A stretch of 24,120 nt of DNA from Priapulus caudatus (taxonomy: Eukaryota > Priapulida > Priapulimorpha > Priapulimorphida > Priapulidae). The notes below the pieces were generated by a model that ran no database searches, was not told the origin of the DNA, and worked only from the letters and a program-made list of their open reading frames with translations. Location: the NCBI RefSeq assembly GCF_000485595.1, contig NW_014578002.1:89733-113852 (forward strand). The letters run 5' to 3'. A program made the position numbers and the translations under genes. Positions 10,801-22,800 of the stretch are shown one piece after another; within the stretch, counting starts at the first letter, position 1, and every line of letters starts with the position of its first letter.

Positions 10801-13800
10801 AGAATGCAAGTGTCGGTCTCTGTCTGCTACAGGATTGACTTCACTTATGGTAAAAGCTTATAAATTTGTTTGGCCTTCACAATGTACCTGAGCATGCCAC
10901 ATGTAAAACTACAACTAAAATATTTTTGCTAGGACCAGGATAACAAAAAAATGTTTCTTGCTGTCCACTATGAAACATTTCCTAGATAAAATCAGCAAAC
11001 ATTTCATAACCAACATTTTGTGACCCCATGCAAACCCCATCATACTCGATATAATAATGTGTTTTCCAATGATGATTATTATCCTGAATATAAGAACTGT
11101 GTGGCCTTTCCTTATGGATGTGTAATGAGCAACAAATCAAAGTTGCATGAACAAGCATGAAAAATCAAAAGCACGTTTCATCTTTTAAAAGCAGTAACGA
11201 CACTGATAAACCAGGTATGATCGTATATTTTCTCACTAGGTTCAGTAGACCATGTCTTCATACATATTTTAAATCCAGCATTTGCCCCCCCCCACCCACT
11301 GCTGTTTCTGCACCAAAGCTGGCTGCTTCACCATGGCTCTCAGCCTGCATACAAAAATTGTATTAGCTAAGAGATTTGGAGCAAATTACTGTTTTTAGTA
11401 AAACCTATTATATATCATAAATATATTTATCATCTTGTCAACAATTCTCCAATACGAACCTGTGACATTATACTTAATATGTTATTGTCGTATGAAAAAT
11501 GATATGTTATGCAAGATGTTATTGTTACCTTTGCCACTTGTTTCAGTATCTAATTAATAGTTACGTGCGTAAATACGACAGAAAACAGATGAGTATACTC
11601 AAGTCACCAGCACAAAATATTTCCTAACAACAGATAGGAAGGTCCTACACAGGGTTATTGAACAATATGTCTTACATCATGTTCAAACATTAAATCACAT
11701 GATGGCACCCCAGCACTGAATGCTAAAGCATAGAAATCACTGCCAGTACCCATAGCCATGACTCTGCAATGAAAATGATAGGAAATATATTGTTTCATAA
11801 ATACATACTCTACTTGTATTGCCATTGTTGATCATATCATTTCAGTTGTTGTAATTTCATTTTTATTAACATATTACAGATTATGTGTCACAACATTTCT
11901 TTTCACCCTCTCTCGCTATCTTCTGCGATTCCTTCCCTATACTTCCCCTCTTCCTCCCTTTCTTTGCCTCCTCAATTATTTCTAATATTCTCCCACTACC
12001 ATTTTTCTAGCACTCTCTCCCGCTGCCCCTCTTTCTTCTAACGCTCTCTTCCGCTACCCTTCTCCCTTGTAACGCTCTCTCCTGATGCCCCACTGCTTTC
12101 AAGCATTCTCTCCTGCTGCCCCTTCCTGTGCTAACACGCTTCCGCTGCCACTCTCCTTTCGAACGCTCTCTCCCGCTGTCCCTCTGCTTTCTAGCACTCA
12201 CTCCCTCTGCCCCTCTCCTTTCTAGCACTCTCATCTACTGTCCCTCACCATTCTAGCACTCTTTCCACAGCCCTTTTTTTTAGTAACCCCACCGGCTGCC
12301 CCTTCCACTGCCCACATTCTTACATTTTTATTTTAAGTGCACTTAAGATTCACAAGTTGAAGCAACATAAGTTAAAGAATCTGTATAAATACTTCAAAAT
12401 ATGTATTGAACTACAAGTACAGTATAGTGCCTACTTTCCTTGGAAGCACCTGTTAAAACAAAAGGTTTTTCGTGATCATAGCAACCAATTCCTTTTTAAT
12501 CAACCAGGATCGAGGAAGCTTGAGTAGGGAAAATCCACAATTACTATAGCACAAATCCATATTTAGTAGCAGAAATCCACATGTGTGGATTGCGTTACTA
12601 ATTTAGTAGCAAAAAACCCACATTAGTAGCATATATCAATAAAATAGTAGCAAGAATCCACAATGATCCTAATCGTCATCATCATCATCATCATCATCAT
12701 CATCGTTGTCATCATCATCAGCATCATCATAGTCAACATGACCATCATCCTCAAACGTAATTAACAGATGTATTAATGACAATTCCAGCAACGTCAATGC
12801 AAGCATCTTCAACATTAGTCATCACCAGCTTCACTAACAGCAGCATGAGATTTGCAGTGACAAAGGTGTAAGAACATAGCTGAGCCAGTAAGGATTCCAC
12901 ATCAGTGCACACGTTAGTCAAGTTGGCAAGTCTACACTAAAAAGCCAGCAGGCATTTGTTTGGGCCACACTCACCTTATCCCACGTGTAGCGGATATCAC
13001 AAGATGGAACACCCCCATTATAGATAAAGCTGCGATAGTCACTGCCTGTTCCTAGAGCTGCGACTCTAGAAATTACATAGTACGCACATAGAATGCTGCT
13101 ATTGCTTACTAGATATTATGCGCGATGTATTAGGTGTGTATAATATTATGGTAGGTGAGCTGTTGACCCTTATAGTTTCAGAGATAAGTGTTTGAGATTT
13201 CTCCATGCCATCAAGAGGGCACGAATAAAACGCAATGGATTCAACATGTTCTTCTCCAAAACAAACAGTCTTGTAAAAAGGTAGTATTGAAATTTCTGAG
13301 ACGTGCTGACCCTTATCAGAAATGCACATAAGTCAGGTGCAGATCCAGTACGGCGGACCATGGGGATGCCACCCCTTTCACCACTGTAGGCCTAATATTT
13401 CTAGTAAAATGCAAAGATTTCTCTCATATGAAATAGAATGTTCATTTTTGCAACAGCATTCAGTAAAACAATCTATGGTAGGGGGTCTCCCTCTAACCCC
13501 ACTCTGCTCCCCATTCACCAGACGCCTTTCAGAACTCCTGAACTTCTGGACTCACTGATAACTAACAGCTAATTGAGGTTAAAAACATTTCTTTGTACCT
13601 TGCAATCAGGACAAAAAAAATAAAAGAAATGCAAAAAAGAAATGTAAAGGTGAATTTGCCTCACTTACTCTGGCTGTGTATCATCGGGGTCTGCTGTTAC
13701 GTTATCAGGGAAGCAGCGCACCCATTGGTCGTAGAGTGTGGACGCCTCAGCAACAGATGTTGAGTTGGGATTTGGCACCTGAGACAAACAATAGGTAATG

Positions 13801-16800
13801 CTTATTAAAACACTGATACAATATATATATATATATATGGCCTGCAATTTACTTGTTTCTTTTAGTTTTGTCTAAAGTCAAAAACCCTTATTGTAAGTTA
13901 GAAAGCTAATTTTAAGTTGTTCAACATTGAGCAGTTAGCATATATAGAACTGGTGTATTGATTTATCATTTCAACTAATTCAATTACTACTCTATGCTTA
14001 CAACGTCTGACTCTACTATTCCCGTCTGACAATTTTTAAAGCACTTTACACATTGTAAAATACTTGACAAAATTGTTTAACATTAAAAAAATTGCATTGT
14101 CGAGGAATCCCTAAAGCCATCAATTAAACTATATATGCACCTTTTTTGCCGCATCGAAAAGAGACTGATACATGGTCGGCGTTCCCAGTGCTCGTATCGA
14201 GAAATTACCTGAGAATCAAGTGAATATGTGATTGAAACATACACCATTTACACTGAGAGCATCAGCAAAGACAATTTACTAGATCACAAACAGATAATAT
14301 TATTACTACATACCTTACTTCACTATGCCACACTTGTTTACTGCAAGATTTACCTTGTACTGCTATATCTACGTTCAGGTACACTAGTGCCCTGTTGACC
14401 AGTGACTTGAGTTTGTCCTAGAAAAATAAATTCAAAACAAGCTACACATGAATAATTACTATTTGCGTGAGCATGTCTATACAATGGTACAGTTGTACAA
14501 TAGTGTCGCTATGTAGGTTCTGAAGGATCACAGGAAAGCCATGAATTTGACGTAGCGGGGCGATTCCACGAACGTGTCCCAAAAAAAGGTTTAGTCAGCT
14601 GGGAGAATACTCTGCATAGACCCCAGGTGTTACATACGCATGTGTGCCTTGTACGGTATTGTAACTATGCGCAATTTCCAGGGTTTCCAGAGAAGAGTAA
14701 TTTCAATCTCTTATTTACAAATTTATGTCAATGACAATGTTTGTTTTAAAGGCACCTTTTGATTTTAACGTGAGGTCTTTCATGTGTATGTCAACAAATG
14801 TATGCTAACACGTGAATGTCATATAAGTTTAGGTTCTAGTTAATTTATAAACATAGAGCATTATTCTCCCGAGAGGTGAGAATGTTTTGTTGATTTATCA
14901 TAGATACCAGTGTACCGTGTACTATTGGAGTGGAGGCCTGTCCAGGCGTCACGCCATTTGCAGAGAGACTTCGGGTATGATTCATTCAATGAAGGATTCT
15001 ACTTTGAAGCTATGATGAGCTGTGTAGCCACACTATCGACGCAGATTTTAGGTAAAACGAGATTGCTGTATATATTTCATGTATTTATAATTTTCGTTCT
15101 GCTTGATTTGCAGGGTTTCTTCTGCCTGTTATTCTGGTTACTTGGTCGGGGTAATGAAGGGGCTAACTGCCCAACCTTTAGGACACACCTTAGCCTATCA
15201 TGTTCTTTTTTGTTTGTCATGGACCCTTGACCCAAGGATCCATGCTATGACAACAGTACACTCATACAATAGACTGATAGAACAATAGTATATAGATGTA
15301 TGTGTTTATGCTATTAGTAAGTGATTATCAAGCTGACGTGGCATGTGAACATAACCAGGTTCATAATAACAGAGGTTAATAATGACAAATTTGTCATTAT
15401 TAACTCATGATAATAAATATCTCTGCACAATAGACTACTCATTAGAACCTACAGTAAGCATGATGTCGATAGGAACAAAAATGACATTATTGGAGCAGGG
15501 CTGCAGATAGGCATGAGTGGATGGCTGCCGCATGGCTCTAACATGTATGCAGTGCATACTCACTTCAACCCACTCTGTGGACCCAATCAAACCGTGCTCC
15601 TCTGCTGCCCAGCTGCAGAATACCAGGCTTCTTCTGGGCTTCCAACCTTACAAAAGAGGAGTTACAAGCCTACTATGATTACGCTGCTAGGGCTATTACA
15701 CTGCTAATATAGCTAGTGTTACTGTGGTTACTGTTACTGCTAAAGCTGGTGCTGCTACATGGGGCAGCTGATCCTGCTGGTGTCACTGTAGATGCTGCTA
15801 TATCTGCATTTGTTGTAATAACAATTAGTTCTTTCTGCAATTATTGTAACATAATATAATAATACATATTAACAGTGAAATGCATCTGCATATATTTAGA
15901 TAAGGTATATGCATACTAATACAGAACAGAATATACAGAATAATAGAAGAATTAACAACAAGATTATCTAACCTTCTTTCTTAAGTTTTCCAAAAACCCT
16001 TGTCAGTTCTAACATTGCCGCTGTTCCACTTGATGGATCCACTGCACCAAACACCCATGCATCTCTATGATTTCCAACTAACACATATCGGTCTGTAATG
16101 ATTTAACAAAAATTGAGTTAGGGCATGCACAAATCTTAAGCTAACGATTTAGAGGTACATGTATATGCAGCTATATGTACTATGAAGAATCTTTATGCAT
16201 AACTCTACTGCATAATTATATGACTTTCGTTATGCATAACCGTGTTTATCTACGTGCCCTAGATAAAAAGACATTTTCCAGTAAAGCATTTAGTATCTCC
16301 TATTCAACTGACAAGAAAGCCAAATAAAATTGAGTGCATGAATATCTGAGCTATCCATTACTTTGCCTGGTTAGCTATTTTAGAGATTCATGGTGCTAAT
16401 TAATGTGCTTCACTTGCTGTAATACACAACTGATGTAGAATCAAAGCCACTGGCTGGTGTTCTTGTTATTGTGTTATTTTATTTTGCTGGGGTAACACCC
16501 TCTAACAACAGGAATATCAGACTGACCAGCACACCCAAGATATTAAGGCTACTGGATAACAGAGATTTCACCTACTTTTGTCCTGTTTCTCACCTGGCTC
16601 AACCTCCCCTTCAATTGTGCCGATCACATTGTAGGTTTTCCTTCTCTGATTGGTCGTTGAAACATTCATCCTTACTGCCCAGCCAGGCTTGATGAATTCT
16701 CCACCCAGGTTGTAGGTAAGGTTAAGTCCACCCTGCCAGTCCTCTGGAGCAGATTCTCCACTCAGCTCCCTGTATGACATGAACATAGATACAAAAATAC

Positions 16801-19800
16801 ATGCACACATATTGCCTGTGGACGTGTCCATGTGCATACGCATGAAAAGAAACAGGTAGTTGAAATGTTGTAGTGAATGACGTTATAAAGAAATAAAATG
16901 GATTGTTTATATCAAAGAAACAAATGTATTTCACAAGGTGACAGCATTATCACATAAATTATCAGTACTTGTTTATATTTAAGTCCGTTACCCAAATAAA
17001 CATAAACATTTACAGTATCCAGCCTTACAGAGGTTCATTATATAAGCTATAGCCAACTAAACCTACTTGAGAAAGTGATAGGCTCCACCATAGCTGATAG
17101 GATGGCTTGGTATCTTTGGCAAGTCTGTATCTTTAGGATTAACTCTGTATGCATGTTCTGTAAATAGCACACGTAATACCACTTCAAACAAGTGCCGCAG
17201 TGCAACAGGGCTCATCTGGTGTCTGGTGTTCTGCTGATAAATTCATTTGTGCATAGCAAGACGTCTTATACATAAGTCTTCTTTATTTTTGTTTGACTTT
17301 CGTAGCCAATTGGAACAAATATATCAGCTACACTTTCGCACCCACCTAATCTCTATGCATTGCAGACACATGTGCATTGCAGGTTGGCAAGCAACAATTA
17401 TGATTAGAAGCGTGCCAGCCATGGGCTGCAGCCCGTGTTTTTGCCTACCCACACGAGCATTCACTCATTCAGCCTTCAGGGTGCTATAGACAGACTGCTT
17501 TACAAAATAATATGATTTAAGGAGCGTAAATCTTGTTCAACAAACATTTGCCTTTGCAATTAAACTGTGCAACTGTAGCCTCACATTCACACAGGTATGG
17601 GCTCTAATAATAGCAAAAGCAGTTCAGTCCTTTGTTAACAGTCAACAAATCAATGTTTAACCCTCCTCCTGAGGGTCAAAAAGTTATCCGACACTTACTC
17701 TTCGCATGTCAGCGGAAAGTACATTTCACAGTCCTTTCAATAAAGCCATAAAAATGGTAGGTCACCGCTGAAACAAAAATGTTTTTCAATCGCTCCGTCA
17801 AACCATGTCCTCAGAAAATGTCTAAAATCTGCCCTCTGCCCCATTGACCTTTGACCTGTAACCTCCGATTTCGGCACAGTGATGGCTTTTCCTACCATGA
17901 TGCTATACACCGACTATCACGAGCCTAGGTCGAGCCGTTTAGATTTGTGCCGCAATTCTGCATTTCCTCCCTATACCTTAAGTTGAGGAAGGAATGTTCC
18001 CCCTTCTTTTACACCTCTTGACATTTGACCTTTGACCTTTGACCCCCAGCTTCGACATCCCAACTCGTTTTCGAATTACCCCCTTATGTCCCGAATATCG
18101 TGACCGTACGTCGAGCGGTTAAGATTTGTGCCCAACTGCTGACGAACGGACGACCGGACGGACGGACAATCATGCGATTCTACAAGCTGCATCCGACTAC
18201 GTCAGATGAGCTAAAAATATGGATAGATTTTTTTAAACATATGGACTACAAGGAGAGCTGAAATTTCCAATGTTTGTGACATAACTCAGTAAAAAGTGAG
18301 CAGAGAAGCAAAGACAAACCGTGTTATTAATATGAAATATGAGGTAACAGTGGAGATAAAATAATATGAAAAATTCAATTACACCTAGAATCACTATCTT
18401 CCTTTTCTCAAATCAGCCACATGAGGGCCGATTATGAAAAAACAATCACACAAATCTTGGATTGTTGCTCACCAGTGGCAGGGTAACTTGGCGTAAGTGG
18501 GTCACCAGGGGGCGATGATAATTTTAGTGTTCCCCGCTGTACGCCTGTGGGTGGCAGCCACCACGTGTTGGGGTAAACATTCTCAGGTTCTGTCCCATCC
18601 ATAGCATAGTCACTGGGATCTGAGAAGATGATCACTCCAGCTGCCCCATGCGCTTGAGCATTGACAATCTGCTCATAATTACAGATGTTTAAGTCATTCA
18701 AATACCACACTTTCTAATCATTAAAAGCTCTATTGGTAATGTTGTCATAATTCATGAATAGCAGTGCCCTCTCTTCTTAGACAATATATCAAGTGAAATT
18801 TTCGCCCAGTCAATTAGATTTACAACTGGTGACACATGAACCACAGTTTGTATGGGACAAAACTAAATTTTTGTACAAAGCAAAAAATTATTCTCTCATG
18901 CACAATTTTAGCATTGAATTAATTCAATAATTAATTAACTGGAAATATCTGAACATGGCATCCTATGTGTATGAGTAATTTTAATATCAATTATTTTTAA
19001 GTTTATAAACATTTTCCCTCAAAAAAATCTCAAGCTATGATATCAAGACAATAAATATAATGAGAGTGCAAGAGTTCTACCTTTTCCCCACGGAACACCT
19101 TGCCATATCTACACAGCATGATAGCATTTGTGAGGTTCATGCTCTTGTTGCGTGTTAGGTAGTTGAAGTCTTCTACTCGCCCATAGTTTACATATACGAG
19201 CACACCCTGAAACATACAGTGTATATTCTTCCTTTAATAAACGTATACACACGAATTTACTGATTGCTTAATGTATTATAAATAACCTACGACTAAACTT
19301 ACAATGAAAATATTTTACTGATGCCCATCTTGTTGCAGTTTGGAGACTCACTAACTCGAAGCAAAACCCCAGACACTTTAATGCTAAACAAAGTCTACAC
19401 AGCTTAAATGGCCAACAAACCAACTTACCAACTTTTAACAATGTTATCCGCTGTTATCCGCTTATTTTTAAATGCAAAAAATAAAATGCAAATGCATTAT
19501 TAGTTATCCCTACGAGTAAAATGTGTTCTCAGATACTAGGCCCTAAACACCATTCCTAGTGCACATTTAATGACAAGGCACACGTAATCACACCAGACAT
19601 TGAGAATGGCATGACAACACAGTATGACAGTATGACAGTATGACAGTATGACAGTATGACAGTATTACATCATATTCCCACTCAGGAAAGCCTATTCATT
19701 TAATCTGCACTGTAGCCATTATTGAACTTTATTTGCATGAATATGCATCATAATGGCAATGTCACTCTCGATGGCTTGAAATTTAACAGATTTAAATTCA

Positions 19801-22800
19801 GGTGTATATATTGGCTACAAAAATCAACATAGCATCATTGGCGAACGTATGTGGACCAATAGTAGAAGTTATATACGAGTCACATTGGTTCCCGTTCAGC
19901 GGTTCTTCCACTTTTTGTAAACATCTAAAGTCACAGGGTTCAACATCCGGCTAATAGAGTGGATGTGGAATTAGCTGCCAAAATGTTTTAGGGGCCAAAA
20001 TATCTGGATCGTGTAGCAGGGGATGTTGTGATCCTGACAAACTTGTTTCTCCACTTTTCCATTTTCCCCATCAGACTATCTGTCTCCTTCAGCTGCTTTA
20101 TATGTTCCTTGCGCAGAGCCAGTTAAAGCAATATTTACAAGTGATGACTGTTTGCATGACTAGTTGCTGAAGTAAACATGACTGTTACAAGAATTTCCTC
20201 CATAACACGATATAGTGAGGTGAAAAACACTATAAAAGTTGTGTGCTGGCATTTCAAAAGGTTAGCATATCATTGATGAATCTGCCAACTGATGTTGATA
20301 ATCAAGTCTCATCATCTTGAGATGTTCAATAGTCAGAAGACAGACATGCAAAGATGAAAACGTCTCTAAAAATTAGTAGTCACATACAGCATACTAGTAC
20401 ATAAAAAATATTAGAGGCCCCGTTCAAAATTTAAGAGCCCAGATTAATATCACATAAAGTGCCAAAGTTTGGGATTCATGACCTTGAAAATTGACATTAA
20501 AATTGCACTCTTCTATACATTATAACCACGAAGATTCAGAGCAAATTATTTTCCAAGCAGTTCCAAGGAGATAGATTAAACTAGCTTTCATGCTGTGACT
20601 GGGCTGTAACTGCCTGTGTGACTGGGCCACTGTTAGTAATCATCACAGATAGCACTGTGGCCGAGCTCTTTGCACCCACCTTGTACTTGCATTAAAGAAC
20701 GGTTGGTTGTACACTGCCAAAAATAGCATAACAAAAATACGTACTGTTGGCGTTCCTGATGCAGAGTAGGCATGGAAAGGAGGAATGATGTTGTCTGCAT
20801 CTGCCTGGTCGTCAGTTAGAGGTTTTTCCTGCACATCCGTCGTATAGACTGCCTATAACAATTAGCACTTCAGATGAGGATGTGAACACACACATCTACA
20901 CCTGCACTGCTGTTACAGACTTCTACACAGCTTTGCTACAAGAATTCTTGTGCTGGATGCAAGACAACGATTGAAGATGTTGTAATGATCATTATTCTTC
21001 TAGCCAGACATAAATGAAAGAGACTTTTTCATGTAATCTCGTTGTAACCTACATGGTGATAAAGATCAACATAACAACAAGAAGACCATTTGCTTGCAAC
21101 GTGCAACAAGAAACACAAACCAAAGAATTGGCTGAATCTCTCCTACCGTTCCTTTATCATCCAGCAGCGACACTGTGTTGGGGCTATTGACATCAGGGTA
21201 GGACAAGAGAACATCATACGATTGCAGGTCAACACTATCCAGTCCCTGATCCTGCCACAGCTTCTTTACATACTCAGCCTGAATGCGATCTTGTTCATCA
21301 CCAGCCAAGTGAGATGTTGATGTGAAATATCTAGAGGATATAGCAAGGACAAGCAGCGATTAGCTGGATTACCATCACATCTAAAGTATGTTGTTAACCT
21401 GTATGTAACCTGCATTTTTTACATTTTTCAATATTATGTGATAGTTTGGTGTATTGTACATATTACAACATAACGTGGTCACTCACTCATCCATGTACAC
21501 ATGCACACACATACGCACACATCCAAATATTATCACACAATTTTACCATGTGATGTGTCATAAATATAAAGATTATTATAGTAGCCTACTGTTTGTTGTT
21601 AGTGGTTATTAAGATAAGAAATAACCATAGTGTTATAAATCTATACATTCCACATTCACACATATTGATTTATAGGCTAGCATGCGTGCAAGAACTTTAT
21701 TACTTTATAGATGCCTCAACTTTGGGTAGTTTTTATATTTGACACCCAAGGTCAAGCAAGACACTGCAGCAACGATGACCAACCGTAATGTCTAACAACA
21801 TTTAAAAAATAGAACCTATCATTTCCAATAAGCTATTGCACATGCACACGATAATGTCAGGTGACAACCGTAATAATAGAAATAGTTATATATCGGTATG
21901 ATTTGCTGACAAAAATCGGGGTTGTCAGCAAATCATACCGATTTCAAGTGCATTCCAACTTTGCCCCTGACTTGACCCGACAGAAGTTGGTGTTGAGTTG
22001 CTGTTTACACTATCGATTTTTGTCAGAAAATCGTACCGATTGTCCATATTGCCCCCGATGTGACCCCGATTAGTGTAGTTTCAAGTTTAGAAACTTAAAA
22101 TGTCTGCCATTGTATAGAGAGAAAGGAGATGAACATTGACATAACACCAGTCGTTAGCGCCTGTATTGTAGAAGGGGACCGTCGCTGCAACTTTGACGCT
22201 GAACGTTACAATTGGTCATTGTCACTGCAGTGTGTCTTGACCTTTAGTGCCATGCATTGTTTTTCTGTACTAATGCAAAGCTAAATATTATAGTTTCAAT
22301 GAGTTCGTTACAGTACAGTTTAGGTAGGCAAGGACTTATGTATGTATACATATATACAAGCATAAAGAACAACCAAGCTGATTAGATTTAGCGCAATTCC
22401 AAATATTTTGTTGGCTTTTTAGTGTTTCCTAAATAAACTCTCTGTATTACCAAACCACGCAAAACAAATTAAAAACACACCATGCAGTCTACAGTGCGCG
22501 AAATTGGCGCTATTTTGCCAGCGGCCATCGGTTCAACACCCTAAACCGCCGGTTCAACCTCCCATATAATCGGTCCACTTTGCCTATTCAACATTTTGTC
22601 TATCTTGCCTTTATATCAACAATATTTACCAATTTCCTGACTAGTTTTTACTTAGTGACTACTAAGAAGTACATCATGTTCCAGCAATTCCTGTCAAACA
22701 AGTAGAACTCCACTGATAGCAATAAAATACTGAAATACTATGAGTATGCCTAATAAACACAAAGCTAATACTTTTATTAATAATGGAATATATTGAACAA

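Noticed and set aside
11280-11359. Possible third copy of exon 14 after TTTTTGTATGCAG on the minus strand
   Set aside because: The reading ([13 protein letters not shown]) does not keep the GTGSD or GVPSCD motifs, runs into a poly-G tract and has no donor.
12007-12234. 75-codon minus frame with repeated Arg/Glu/Ser words between exons 14a and 14b
   Set aside because: It follows the ~30-bp minisatellite period and has no splice sites that would fit the peptidase frame.
13099-13329. 76-codon minus frame in intron 13, considered as an alternative exon or retroelement end
   Set aside because: No similarity to exon 14, no acceptor in the needed phase, and no family I could name with confidence.
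19621-19664. Regularly spaced repeats considered as an array of biological interest
   Set aside because: A simple 8-bp tandem repeat with no spacers; not CRISPR-like and ordinary for an intron.
22500-22570. GGTTCAAC words suggesting tRNA B-boxes or a tRNA-derived SINE
   Set aside because: No A-box, no cloverleaf arms and no acceptor stem could be folded around them.
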